From NCBI GenBank assembly GCA_017560125.1, contig JAFYOS010000006.1, forward strand, positions 1-64,000: a stretch of DNA of 64,000 nucleotides, given 5' to 3'. A program made the translations under genes and the position numbers. Shown piece after piece: positions 50,076 through 58,792 of this stretch. The DNA comes from Bacteroidaceae bacterium. GTDB lineage: Bacteria > Bacteroidota > Bacteroidia > Bacteroidales > Bacteroidaceae. Positions within the stretch are counted from its first letter, which is position 1. Each line of letters starts with the position of its first letter. The notes under the pieces are model-generated. The model saw only the letters and a list, made by a program, of their open reading frames with translations, did no database searches and was not told the origin of the DNA.

Positions 50076-51986
50076 TTAGAGCGATTTGATATTCTCGGCA
50101 TTCATTATCTGCTTGCCCTCGGCTGTGTAGAGGTGGTCGATGCGCGATGCATAGGCCTTCTCGATCTTGCCGCGTACCATCTTCATGGTGCTGTTAATCA
50201 TCTGGTTCTGCTCGGTGAAGGGCTCGGGCAGGATTGCGAATGTGCTGGGCAACCAACGGTCGGGGAAGAGTGCTGCGTGCTCGCCGCCTTTCTTGAAGGC
50301 GTTAACCTCTTTCTCAATCTCGGCAATAGCGGCTTTTTTGCCCTCCTCGCTGTCGAACGAGAGGCCCTGTGCGGCTACAATAGCTTTCAGCTTCTCCTTG
50401 TTGGGAACGATGAGTGCTGTGGTGTATGCCGACTGGTTGTTATAGAGCATTATCTGGTCGATGCAGGGTGACAACTGTACCATAGCCTCCTCGATACCCT
50501 CGGGGCTGTACTTTTCGCCGTCGCTACCGATAAGAAGGCTCTTGAAGCGTCCAAGGACGTAAAGAAGGCCATCCTTACCCATGTAGCCGAGGTCACCTGT
50601 GTAGAGGTATCCGCCACGTACGGTCTCTGCTGTCGAATCGGGGTTCTTCCAGTATCCGGCCATCACGTTCTCGCCCTTTACAACAATCTCGCCCTTCTCG
50701 CCTGTGGGAAGCTCCTTGCCGTCGCTGTCGCATATCTTGAGCTCGATAGGCTTAACAAGCTTACCGCTTGAACCCAAACGGAACAAGTCGGGGCCGTTTG
50801 ATGAAATTACAGGGGTGGCCTCGCTGAGTCCGTATCCCTGGAACATGGGCATACCGATTGCCATGTAGAACTTCTGAAGATCCTTGTCGAGAAGCGCGCC
50901 ACCACCGATGAAGAAACGGAGCTCGCCACCGAAGTTTTCGCGAATCTTAGAGAAGAGTATCTTGTCGAAGAGGGCTACAAGGGGTTTCAGGAATATGCGC
51001 AAGCCTTTCGGTTCGAGGCTGCTCTCGCCGTTGTAGGCCTGTGCCACCTTCAGAGCGAATTCGAACATCTTGACAGCCTTCTCGCCCTTGGCTGCAATAC
51101 CCTTCTCGATGTTCTTCTTGAAGGTTTTTGCAAGTGCGGGTACGCTGAGGATGAAGTGGGGCTTAACCTCCTTGATGTTCAAAGGAATATTCTTCAGTGT
51201 CTCCATAGGTGTGCGGCCCACCTGTACGGTTGCGGCTGTAGCACCCTTAGAGAGCATGATGTAGAAACCTACCACGTGAGCGAAACAGTGGTCGAGGGGC
51301 AGGATGATGAGTGTGCGCCATCCCTCGGTGATGTTCACCAACGTGCACGACTGCTCCACGTTGGCTGTGTAGTTGCGGTGTGTGAGCACTACGCCCTTGG
51401 GGTCGGCTGTTGTTCCCGATGTGTATGTGATGGTTGCGTAGTCGTCGTTCTGCAATGAATTGGCAACAGAGAGGAACTCCTCCATTGTGTGCTCGGCGAG
51501 GAATTTGTCGCCCATTGCAAATATTTCGCTTGCTGCTATCTCCTTATCCTCGAGCCCTTTAAGGTTGTCGATTGCCTCGTCGAATACAATGATTTTTTCA
51601 ACCAAAGGAAGCTTGTCCTTGATGAGGCGGATTTTCTTCAACTGCTGGCCCGAAACCATGATATATTTTACGTCGCCGTGTATCAGACGGAACATGAGGT
51701 CGTTGCTCTCTTCGAGCTTTATTGACAGGGGCACGTTGATGGCACCTGCATAGAACATAGAAAGCTCGCCGATAATCCACATATTTCTACCCTCGGAGAG
51801 AAGGGCCATTGTGTCGCCTTTCTTTACTCCCAAAGCCTGAAGGCCCGCACCCATGCGATAAACAAGTTCCTGTGTCTGCTTGTAGGTGGTGGGTTCAAAT
51901 TTTTTCGATTTTTTCTCCAACAGGAATGTGTTGTTGGAGTACATTTTTACCGAGTTCTCGAATAAATCTACAATTGTCTTTTTCAT
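50076..51986 (-). CDS. Long-chain acyl-CoA synthetase (AMP-binding)
   Basis: A 636-residue adenylate-forming enzyme that activates fatty acids to acyl-CoA via acyl-AMP. P-loop ATITYTSGTTADPKGVVLTH, GYGLSEATPVISSNG, the hinge/adenine block YLYTGDLGYMGKDGLLYVLG and RFKSLLIGSDGEKYSPEGIE are the A3, A5, A7 and A8 signatures. A C-terminal Lys (about residue 600, KMVRGKIEK region) is in place. It starts KTIVDLFENSVKMYSNNTFL. There is no signal peptide; peripheral membrane association is usual. Single-gene unit with its own promoter (52013-52043) and terminator. Confidence 0.93.
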   Translation of the reverse strand: MKKTIVDLFENSVKMYSNNTFLLEKKSKKFEPTTYKQTQELVYRMGAGLQALGVKKGDTMALLSEGRNMWIIGELSMFYAGAINVPLSIKLEESNDLMFRLIHGDVKYIMVSGQQLKKIRLIKDKLPLVEKIIVFDEAIDNLKGLEDKEIAASEIFAMGDKFLAEHTMEEFLSVANSLQNDDYATITYTSGTTADPKGVVLTHRNYTANVEQSCTLVNITEGWRTLIILPLDHCFAHVVGFYIMLSKGATAATVQVGRTPMETLKNIPLNIKEVKPHFILSVPALAKTFKKNIEKGIAAKGEKAVKMFEFALKVAQAYNGESSLEPKGLRIFLKPLVALFDKILFSKIRENFGGELRFFIGGGALLDKDLQKFYMAIGMPMFQGYGLSEATPVISSNGPDLFRLGSSGKLVKPIELKICDSDGKELPTGEKGEIVVKGENVMAGYWKNPDSTAETVRGGYLYTGDLGYMGKDGLLYVLGRFKSLLIGSDGEKYSPEGIEEAMVQLSPCIDQIMLYNNQSAYTTALIVPNKEKLKAIVAAQGLSFDSEEGKKAAIAEIEKEVNAFKKGGEHAALFPDRWLPSTFAILPEPFTEQNQMINSTMKMVRGKIEKAYASRIDHLYTAEGKQIMNAENIKSL

Positions 51987-52012
51987 ATTCGTAGTATTCT
52001 AATTATTTGTTG

Positions 52013-52043
52013 CAAAGGTAATTCATTTTTTTCAAAGTACAAA
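52013..52043 (-). promoter_or_regulatory. Promoter of the acyl-CoA synthetase gene
   Basis: Reverse-strand TTTG (52040-52043), a 19-base spacer and TACCTTTG (52013-52020): the best consensus match in the window. Confidence 0.8.
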
Positions 52044-52157
52044 TTTATAGTTGCTTAAATGCACAGATAGGAGTGTTTTGTGCATTGTGCGGCACTCTGC
52101 GAGCGCTTGTTTATATTAAAAGAGGTACATGCTGCTTATTTATTCAAAATTTATATG

Positions 52158-52165
52158 TATGTTTG
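52158..52165 (+). promoter_or_regulatory. Promoter box of the DUF4105 operon
   Basis: TATGTTTG box, 49 bases before the ATG at 52215. Confidence 0.45.
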
Positions 52166-52214
52166 CACCTAATTTGCAGCAGGGTACGTTTGCCTTGCTG
52201 TTTGTGATTATTGA

Positions 52215-53393
52215 ATGAGCCGTTTATTCGTTTCCATAATATGTTTTTTTGTGCTGTTTTTCGCTCCTTTGCAGTTGGCGAAAAGCGAGGATAGCCCCTA
52301 TGCAAGCCTGTTGACCTGTTCTCCGGGCGAGGAGGTCTATGCCTTTTTCGGTCACACGGCTTTGCGCTATTGCAACCCGCAGAGGGGAATAGACGTTGTC
52401 TTCAACTACGGTGTGTTCGATTTCGATACTCCCAATTTCGTTGGCAAATTCGTGCTTGGCGAAACGGACTATATGCTGGGTGCTGTCGATTATCCCTATT
52501 TCATTCAGGAGTATGCAATGCGAGGTTCGCGTGTAGATGAGCAGGTGCTGAACCTCGATTCCATGCAGACCGAGAGGTTTTTCGCACTTCTTTGCAAGAA
52601 TTATCAGCCCGCCAACAGGGTGTATCGCTATAACTATTTTTACAATAATTGCACGACCAAAGCCCGTGATATTATAGAGCAGGTGGTGGCTGCCGATGGC
52701 GGGGTGAAATATTCGTCGCAATATGGTGGTCGTTCGTTCCGCGATGTGGTGCATGGCTTCACAGCCGTGTCGCCTTGGTATAATTTCGGTATCGACCTGT
52801 TGCTTGGTGCCGACGCCGATGCTGCGCAGGATTCACGGGTGTTACAGTTTATTCCCTCGTTCCTGATGCACGATTTTTCATCGGCTCGGATATCATTGCC
52901 TGACGGCGAAAAACCGATGGTGCTGCGCGAGAATGAGCTTGTAGGCGAGCAGGAAACGGACGATGCTGCCTCTCCTTTTACCCCCAATCTCTTCTTTGCA
53001 TTGCTCTTGGTGCTTGTGGCTCTTGTCACATATACCGGCTACCGCAAAGGAAAGATGTTCTGGGGAGTAGATGTGCTGCTGATGCTGGTGCAGGGGCTTG
53101 CCGGAGCCATGATACTCTTCATGGTGCTCTTCTCGTCCCATCCTGCGGTTGGCCGAAACATGCTTCTCTTCTGCCTGAATCCGTTGCCCCTGCTGTTGTT
53201 GCCCATACTGTTATATGCAATAATCCGCAAGAAGGCGTTTTCTGTCATGTGGGTGCAGGCGGCCATGATGATAGTTTTTTTGGTGGTTGCACCTCTATTA
53301 CCGCAATATTTCCCGTTGCCGGTATATCTGTTTGCAGCTACGCTGTTGTTACGCTCACTATATTTAATTTATTATAAACGTATATGTCTTTAA
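52215..53393 (+). CDS. DUF4105 membrane protein
   Basis: A 392-residue protein with signal peptide (LFVSIICFFVLFFAPLQLAK). The DUF4105 domain (about 25-200) shows SPYASLLTCSPGEEVYAFFG, HTALRYCNPQRGIDVVFNYG, VFDFDTPNFVGKFVLGETDY and the YNYFYNNCTTKARDIIEQVV block with a conserved Asn-Asn-Cys. This resembles a papain-like/NlpC-type active-site pattern (His earlier, Cys here), though no activity is established. The C-terminal 150 residues carry about five transmembrane helices, so the soluble domain probably faces the periplasm. Its last 10 bases overlap the pseudo-phosphatase gene, indicating coupled expression. Confidence 0.88.
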   Translation: MSRLFVSIICFFVLFFAPLQLAKSEDSPYASLLTCSPGEEVYAFFGHTALRYCNPQRGIDVVFNYGVFDFDTPNFVGKFVLGETDYMLGAVDYPYFIQEYAMRGSRVDEQVLNLDSMQTERFFALLCKNYQPANRVYRYNYFYNNCTTKARDIIEQVVAADGGVKYSSQYGGRSFRDVVHGFTAVSPWYNFGIDLLLGADADAAQDSRVLQFIPSFLMHDFSSARISLPDGEKPMVLRENELVGEQETDDAASPFTPNLFFALLLVLVALVTYTGYRKGKMFWGVDVLLMLVQGLAGAMILFMVLFSSHPAVGRNMLLFCLNPLPLLLLPILLYAIIRKKAFSVMWVQAAMMIVFLVVAPLLPQYFPLPVYLFAATLLLRSLYLIYYKRICL

Positions 53394-54931
53394 GAATCTT
53401 TTTGTGTCTGTTATCTTTTGTTGCGTTGCTCTGCCCGGCGCAAAATGAAAATATAGCAACCCCTAAAATGGTGGTAATGATTACCGTCGATCAGTTGCGT
53501 TCCGATTTCATGCATGAATTCAGCAGTCTGTACACCGAAACGGGTTTCAAGCGTCTGCTCGATGGCGGTCGATACTATACCAACGGCTACTATGCATTCG
53601 AGAGCATCGACAGGGCATCGGCTGTGGCTACTCTGACCACAGGTACCAATCCCTATGTGAACGGCATTGTGTCGTCGCGCTGGCTCGACCGCAGCTCGTT
53701 GCGATTGGTCGATTGCACCGAGGATAATGCTCACAAGGGGCTCAATACGGTGGATGCAGCCTCGCCCTCCAAACTGAAGGCTATCTCGCTCTCCGATGAA
53801 ATGAAGCGTGCAACCCGTGGTAAATCCATCGTATGCGCCGTTGCCCACGAGCGCGATGCGGCTGTTCTTTCGGCCGGTCACGCCGCCGATGTGGTTCTCT
53901 GGAAGAACGACGAAACAGGTGCGTGGAGCAGCTCTTCGTACTATGGCAATTTCCCCGCGTGGGCTACAGCAAAGAACAAGGAGTATGCTGCCGCCAAAAA
54001 GGTGTGGACACCTACGTTCCCCACCGAAATATACGAAAACTTCGGCGAGGCGGCTCCCGAACCGTTCAAATATCTGTTCGATAGTAAAACCCCTGTTTCC
54101 GACTATAAAACAAGTGCTTGTGTGAACGACGAGATTACCGACATGGCTGTTGCTTGTCTTTATGGACAGAATATGGGACTCGACGACATCCCCGATTACC
54201 TTGCCGTTACCTATTATGCCGGCAACTACAAGGGTGCTCCCATGGATGACCGCCCCATAGAGGTGCAGGATATATATTCAAAGCTCGATGGCAATATTTC
54301 CGATTTGTTGGGCGAGCTTGACAAGCGTGTGGGATTGAAAAATGTCCTTGTATGCCTCTCTTCAACCGGATATGTGGTCGAGGGCGAAACGAATGACTCC
54401 ATCTACAAGATACCCTCGGGCCTTGTGCACATCGACAGAGTTGCAGCCCTTCTCGATGTATATTTGGGCGCTATTTTCGGCAAGGCAAAATATGTTGAGC
54501 AGTATTACAATTCACAGATATATCTCAATCGCAAGCTCATTGAGCAGATGCAGCTCGACAAGCTCGATGTAATCTCTCATGCGGTAGAATTCCTCCTTGC
54601 TGTCGATGGCGTCGAGGATGTATTTACCATTTACCGCCTGGGTGGTATGTTGAGCCCCGAATTGCAGTACGTGAAGAATGGCTATAACGCATCGTGTTCG
54701 GGTGACATATGGTTGCGCCTAATGCCCGGCTGGCACATGGCCAAGCATGCAGCGTCGGCATCGAACCTGGTGCGCCGTGGTGCGGTTAATTTCCCCATGG
54801 CTATCTATGGCCCGGGTGTTAAGAAGCAGGTTATCGAGGAGGCTACTCCCGTCAACGTCCTTGTACCCGAGCTTGCACGCCTGTTGCGTGTGCGTTGCCC
54901 GAACGATAATAGCATGAGAATATTCAGATAA
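53384..54931 (+). CDS. PafA-like alkaline phosphatase superfamily protein lacking active-site residues
   Basis: A 515-residue exported protein (signal peptide SLRIFLCLLSFVALLCPAQN). The overall layout is PafA-like: PKMVVMITVDQLRSDFMHEF with the first metal Asp, GFKRLLDGGRYYTNGYYAFE, TLTTGTNPYVNGIVSSRWLD, and PIEVQDIYSKLDGNISDLLG. But the nucleophile region (family TGPGHASI) reads IDRASAVATL, the Asp-x-x-Gly-His metal site reads AGNYKGAPMDDRP, the Asp-His metal motif (TADHG) reads SSTGYV, and the C-terminal GSPYxYDTHVP motif is absent (KHAASASNLVRRGAVNFPMA). I infer a pseudoenzyme, possibly a binding or scaffold protein working with DUF4105. The remaining fold, including TPVNVLVPELARLLRVRCPN, is intact, so it is not simply decaying. 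Confidence 0.85.
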   Translation: MSLRIFLCLLSFVALLCPAQNENIATPKMVVMITVDQLRSDFMHEFSSLYTETGFKRLLDGGRYYTNGYYAFESIDRASAVATLTTGTNPYVNGIVSSRWLDRSSLRLVDCTEDNAHKGLNTVDAASPSKLKAISLSDEMKRATRGKSIVCAVAHERDAAVLSAGHAADVVLWKNDETGAWSSSSYYGNFPAWATAKNKEYAAAKKVWTPTFPTEIYENFGEAAPEPFKYLFDSKTPVSDYKTSACVNDEITDMAVACLYGQNMGLDDIPDYLAVTYYAGNYKGAPMDDRPIEVQDIYSKLDGNISDLLGELDKRVGLKNVLVCLSSTGYVVEGETNDSIYKIPSGLVHIDRVAALLDVYLGAIFGKAKYVEQYYNSQIYLNRKLIEQMQLDKLDVISHAVEFLLAVDGVEDVFTIYRLGGMLSPELQYVKNGYNASCSGDIWLRLMPGWHMAKHAASASNLVRRGAVNFPMAIYGPGVKKQVIEEATPVNVLVPELARLLRVRCPNDNSMRIFR

Positions 54932-54974
54932 ACCTTTGCAGTGCCCGATGCGTGAATCGTCGTGGCATATGGAA

Positions 54975-55016
54975 ATACAAAAGTGTGCAACCCGTGAGGG
55001 TTGCACACTTTTGTAT
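54975..55016. terminator. Bidirectional terminator, pseudo-phosphatase and DUF6057-like gene
   Basis: ATACAAAAGTGTGCAACCC pairs with GGGTTGCACACTTTTGTAT around GTGA, a 19-bp perfect stem. Confidence 0.9.
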
Positions 55017-55102
55017 TATTCCTATTTTATTGTCGCTTTGTAGGGCTGGGGATTTATCGTTTGGTAGCCGCATGGCCTTGCTCTGGCGGTTGATAGCTCT
55101 TG

Positions 55103-56251
55103 CTATTTACCGGCGTAGAGATAATACCACCAATATGTCGTGCCGAATTGTTTTCTTGTGTAGTTGGTACGTGCAAGAGGCTCTTCGTATTCTTTCTCCA
55201 ACAGCCTGAACTCGTTGTATCTCTTTTCGAGGTCGGGGTCGTTGAAAGGTGCGTCGTTGCCGTTCAGTTTCGACGACAACAGCAGTGCCTCCTTGTAGTG
55301 CATGGGCAGTGTGGCGGCGTTGGTGGTGTCGTAGTAGCCTGCTACCGTGTCGGCGAAGGCTTCCAAGCGTCTGTCGAGCAGCATGGCACACAGGTAGTAA
55401 TCCTTGGCGCATGTGGCTGCGCTGTCGGTTGCTGCTGCGCGTGCTATGTAGTCCATTGCTGCTTCGCCAGTTTGCGGTTCTATGCCCACCAATTCATATA
55501 CCATTTGCGATGACAGGGGCGAGGCGCAGTTCCTTTTGGGCAGCAGTCCTTCGGCTCCGTAGTATTGCGGGTATGTGAATAGCTTTTCGCCCAACAGGCC
55601 TTCGTGGGCCAACAGGAAGGCGCGACCGGCGGTCAGTTCCTGCGAAGCATTCAGCGAGCGCTGTCCCACCTTGCATGCCTTGGCAAAATCGCCACGTTTT
55701 ACATAGTGGTATATCATTGCTTCGTGCTTGAAATTCTCGTCGCACTTCGACAGGAAGCCGGTGGCCGAGAATATTATAGAGAGCAGAAGCAGGTTGCGCC
55801 ACAATATTCTGTTGGTGGCTCGGGTGATATCCTTTATTCGCATGAAGAGCACACGACGAAGCACCCAAGCGGCCGTCACATAGATAAGAATGACGCTGGC
55901 GGCTATTGCTATCCACGATGCGGGTATCGACACGCCGGTGTATATGCCACGGTCGATGTTGGTGATGAATGCAAGGAATATCGAGGCCGGCAAGTAGGCC
56001 AATGCCTCCCACTCGCGGTTGAATTTTGCATATTTGTTCAGCCACAATGTTATTATAAGCAATATTATTGTGACTACAGCCGCAGTGATGTTTGCGTTGT
56101 ATTGCAGCTTGCCTGTGGCTGTCATGTCATATGCAAGCTCCAGTAATGGAGCTTGATATATTGACATGAACGTGTAGCTGAACAAGGCGAAAACCGCGGC
56201 ACATACAATGCGTACTGTGCGGAACAGGCGTGTTTCTCTTGGCGACCTCAT
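55103..56251 (-). CDS. DUF6057-like membrane protein
   Basis: A 382-residue protein with about six N-terminal transmembrane helices (IVCAAVFALFSYTFMSIYQA, ITAAVVTIILLIITLWLN, SWIAIAASVILIYVTAAWVL, LLLLSIIFSATGFLS). A soluble C-terminal half of helical repeats follows (HYVKRGDFAKACKVGQRSLN, QMVYELVGIEPQTGEAAMDY, AKDYYLCAMLLDRRLEAFAD), reminiscent of degenerate TPR units. It ends RKQFGTTYWWYYLYAGK. The GTTYWWYYLY end and layout resemble the Bacteroidota DUF6057 group, of unknown role. It precedes glgB's stop by about 10 bases on the same strand, so it may be the second gene of that unit. Confidence 0.65.
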   Translation of the reverse strand: MRSPRETRLFRTVRIVCAAVFALFSYTFMSIYQAPLLELAYDMTATGKLQYNANITAAVVTIILLIITLWLNKYAKFNREWEALAYLPASIFLAFITNIDRGIYTGVSIPASWIAIAASVILIYVTAAWVLRRVLFMRIKDITRATNRILWRNLLLLSIIFSATGFLSKCDENFKHEAMIYHYVKRGDFAKACKVGQRSLNASQELTAGRAFLLAHEGLLGEKLFTYPQYYGAEGLLPKRNCASPLSSQMVYELVGIEPQTGEAAMDYIARAAATDSAATCAKDYYLCAMLLDRRLEAFADTVAGYYDTTNAATLPMHYKEALLLSSKLNGNDAPFNDPDLEKRYNEFRLLEKEYEEPLARTNYTRKQFGTTYWWYYLYAGK

Positions 56252-56260
56252 TTCGTTGTT

Positions 56261-58264
56261 TTATTTGTTCTTTTTAAGTACAAGCGCAGTGCGAGCGGGC
56301 AAATACAGTTTCAACCAGCCTTTGCGCTTCTTTGCATACAAGGGATCTCTGTTGGTGAAGTGAACCAGGTTGTCATCGACAAAGCCGTTGCCGCCGAAGC
56401 GTGTAGCGTCCGAGTCGAGTACAATAGAGTAGGCGCCTTCGGGTACAAGGAAACCATAGTCGGTGAACGACTTGGTGGGGCTGAAATTGAAGATAAATAT
56501 CAAATCCTTGCGCGAGTAGGCCAATACCTGGTCGCCGTCGTTGTGCCATATCTCCTGTACGGGGCGCTTCTGGAAGTTCTTCACGCTGCCTATTACCTCC
56601 ATGAGCTCCTTATCGAATGCTCCCAGCGATTCGTAGCAGTAGTCGGGGTTATCGACAAGGCTCCATTGGCGACGGGCGTACTTGTGGCTCCAGCCGTTGC
56701 CGTAGCGGGGGAAATCGATCCATTCGGGATGGCCGAACTCGTTACCCATGAAGTTCAGGTAGCCGCCGTTGATGGTAGAGGCTGTCACCAGGCGTATCAT
56801 CTTGTGTAGTGCTATACCGCGGTGTACCATACCTGTTTCGTGGCCCTTTGCAAAGTGCCAGTACATGTCGGCGTCGATAAGACGGAATATGATGGTCTTG
56901 TCGCCAACGAGTGCCTGATCGTGGCTCTCGGCATACGATATTGTCTTTTCGTCCTGACGACGGTTGGTGAGCTCCCAGAATATAGAAGAAGGCTTCCAGT
57001 CCTCGTCCTTCTGCTCCTTAATCATTTTTATCCAGTAGTCGGGGATGTTCATTGCCATGCGGTAGTCGAATCCGTAACCGCCATCCTCTACGGGTGCTGC
57101 CAGTCCGGGCATGCCCGATACCTCCTCGGCAATGGTTATTGCTGCGGGGTTCACCTCGTGTATCAGCTTGTTGGCAAGGGTAAGGTAGCATATTGCATCG
57201 CCATCCTGATGGCCGTTGAAGTAGTCCGAGTAGTCGCAGAACGACTCGCCCAATCCGTGGCTGTAGTATATCATCGATGTCACACCGTCGAAGCGGAAAC
57301 CATCGAATTTGAACTCCTCCATCCAGTATTTGCAGTTCGACAACAGGAAGTGGAGTACCTCGTTCTTGCCGTAGTCGAAGCAGAGCGAATCCCATGCGCT
57401 GTGTACGCGACGGTCGCCACCGTTGAAATACTGGCAGGGGTTACCATCGAGCAATCCCAAGCCCTCCATTTCGTTCTTCACGGCGTGTGAGTGTACGAGG
57501 TCCATGATGACTGCAATGCCCATGCCGTGTGCTGTGTCGATGAGCTCTTTCAGGTCTTCGGGGGTGCCGAAGCGTGACGATGAAGCGAAGAAATTCGATA
57601 CGTGGTAGCCGAAACTGCCATAGTAGGGGTGCTCCTGTATTGCCATTATCTGTATGCAGTTGTAGCCGTCGGCTGCAATGCGGGGCAATACCTTCTCTTG
57701 GAATTCCTTATATGTGCCTACTCGTTCCTCCTCCTGTGCCATACCTATGTGGCATTCGTAGATGAGCAGCGGAGAGCATTTGGGCTTGAATTTCTTGTGT
57801 TTGAATTTATATTGTTTCTTGGGATACCACACCTGGGCGCTGAATATCTGTGTGGCATCGTCCTGCACCACGCGGCGCACCCATGCGGGTATGCGTTCGC
57901 CTTGACCGCCTTCCCAATATACTTTCAGTTTGTAATATTGTCCGTGGGCCAATGCTTTTTTGGGCAGTTCTATTTCCCAACAGCCGTTTTCTATCTTTTT
58001 CAGCTCATATTCGGGCAGTTCCTTCCAGTCCGAGAAGTCGCCGATGAGGAATATCTTTGTGGCGTTGGGTGCCCACTCTCTGAAGCACCAACCTGTTTTT
58101 GTAGCATGTAAACCGAAGTAAAGATAACCCGATGCAAAGTCGGATAGTGTCTGTTTTCCATTGTTTGTGAGTTCACTTTCTTTATGAAGGAAGTAATTGT
58201 ATCTGCCTTCAATCTCCATGGTGTAGGGCGAGAGGTAACCGTCTCTTTCTATCAGTTTTAACAT
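56261..58264 (-). CDS. glgB: 1,4-alpha-glucan branching enzyme
   Basis: A 667-residue GH13 enzyme forming alpha-1,6 branches in glycogen. The N-terminal CBM48-like module holds YFGLHATKTGWCFREWAPNA and IFLIGDFSDWKEL. The catalytic barrel has MAIQEHPYYGSFGYHVSNFF, VIMDLVHSHA, the nucleophile block GFRFDGVTSMIYYSHG, the acid/base TIAEEVSGMPGL and YAESHDQALVGDKTI (His-Asp). The C-terminal beta-domain includes FNFSPTKSFTDYGF. The sequence is of the eukaryote-like branching-enzyme branch common in Bacteroidota rather than the E. coli type. It ends 9 bases before the DUF6057-like start. Confidence 0.95.
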   Translation of the reverse strand: MLKLIERDGYLSPYTMEIEGRYNYFLHKESELTNNGKQTLSDFASGYLYFGLHATKTGWCFREWAPNATKIFLIGDFSDWKELPEYELKKIENGCWEIELPKKALAHGQYYKLKVYWEGGQGERIPAWVRRVVQDDATQIFSAQVWYPKKQYKFKHKKFKPKCSPLLIYECHIGMAQEEERVGTYKEFQEKVLPRIAADGYNCIQIMAIQEHPYYGSFGYHVSNFFASSSRFGTPEDLKELIDTAHGMGIAVIMDLVHSHAVKNEMEGLGLLDGNPCQYFNGGDRRVHSAWDSLCFDYGKNEVLHFLLSNCKYWMEEFKFDGFRFDGVTSMIYYSHGLGESFCDYSDYFNGHQDGDAICYLTLANKLIHEVNPAAITIAEEVSGMPGLAAPVEDGGYGFDYRMAMNIPDYWIKMIKEQKDEDWKPSSIFWELTNRRQDEKTISYAESHDQALVGDKTIIFRLIDADMYWHFAKGHETGMVHRGIALHKMIRLVTASTINGGYLNFMGNEFGHPEWIDFPRYGNGWSHKYARRQWSLVDNPDYCYESLGAFDKELMEVIGSVKNFQKRPVQEIWHNDGDQVLAYSRKDLIFIFNFSPTKSFTDYGFLVPEGAYSIVLDSDATRFGGNGFVDDNLVHFTNRDPLYAKKRKGWLKLYLPARTALVLKKNK

Positions 58265-58321
58265 GGCTGGAAATTTAATTGGTTAATATTTTTGTGTTTT
58301 TTTTTGTCGGGGGTGTGATTT

Positions 58322-58771
58322 CTATTTTACCGCAATCTTCACAATCACCTTTTTTACCTTAACGGGTGTTACTGCGGGGGCGTGTCCGTCCTGCGGGAAG
58401 AATATTGTAAACATCGACTGTTTTACGTTTACATAGTCCTGTGCAAGCATGCCGATGGGGTAGAGCGTTACATCGTTCGCGTCGCTGTATTCACCCACGG
58501 GCAGGGCGCTTTTGGGTGTATAGCCCATTACTTCGTCGCCACTTATGGGTACCTGTATGTCTATGTATTTGCGGTGTATCTCCACGGGAACCTCCTCCTT
58601 TGTGCGGGGCTGCACCTCCATGACGTTGGCGAAAATTTCGTCACCCATTATCTCGTTGCGTCCCAGGGGCAGGCTGTTCAAATCGCTGTTCTTCAGGAAT
58701 TCTATTGCTTTGGGGAATAGCGGATTCAATGAAGCATACTTATCGAGGTTGTCAAGTGTGTCAAGTATCAT
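58322..58771 (-). CDS. YhcH/YjgK/YiaL (DUF386) family protein
   Basis: A 149-residue cupin-like cytosolic protein. ILDTLDNLDKYASLNPLFPK opens the family; EVPVEIHRKYIDIQVPISGD, GYTPKS and FTIFFPQDGHAPAV with VKKVIVKIAVK carry the conserved His-Lys, Glu and Asp-His residues that form the putative metal/sugar pocket. Family members such as YiaL, YjgK and NanQ act on sugar anomers or uronate/sialate metabolism. No specific pathway is indicated here. It sits between glgB and the MORN-repeat gene, both on the same strand. Confidence 0.92.
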   Translation of the reverse strand: MILDTLDNLDKYASLNPLFPKAIEFLKNSDLNSLPLGRNEIMGDEIFANVMEVQPRTKEEVPVEIHRKYIDIQVPISGDEVMGYTPKSALPVGEYSDANDVTLYPIGMLAQDYVNVKQSMFTIFFPQDGHAPAVTPVKVKKVIVKIAVK

Positions 58772-58792
58772 AGCTATATGTTTTTGGGGTTG

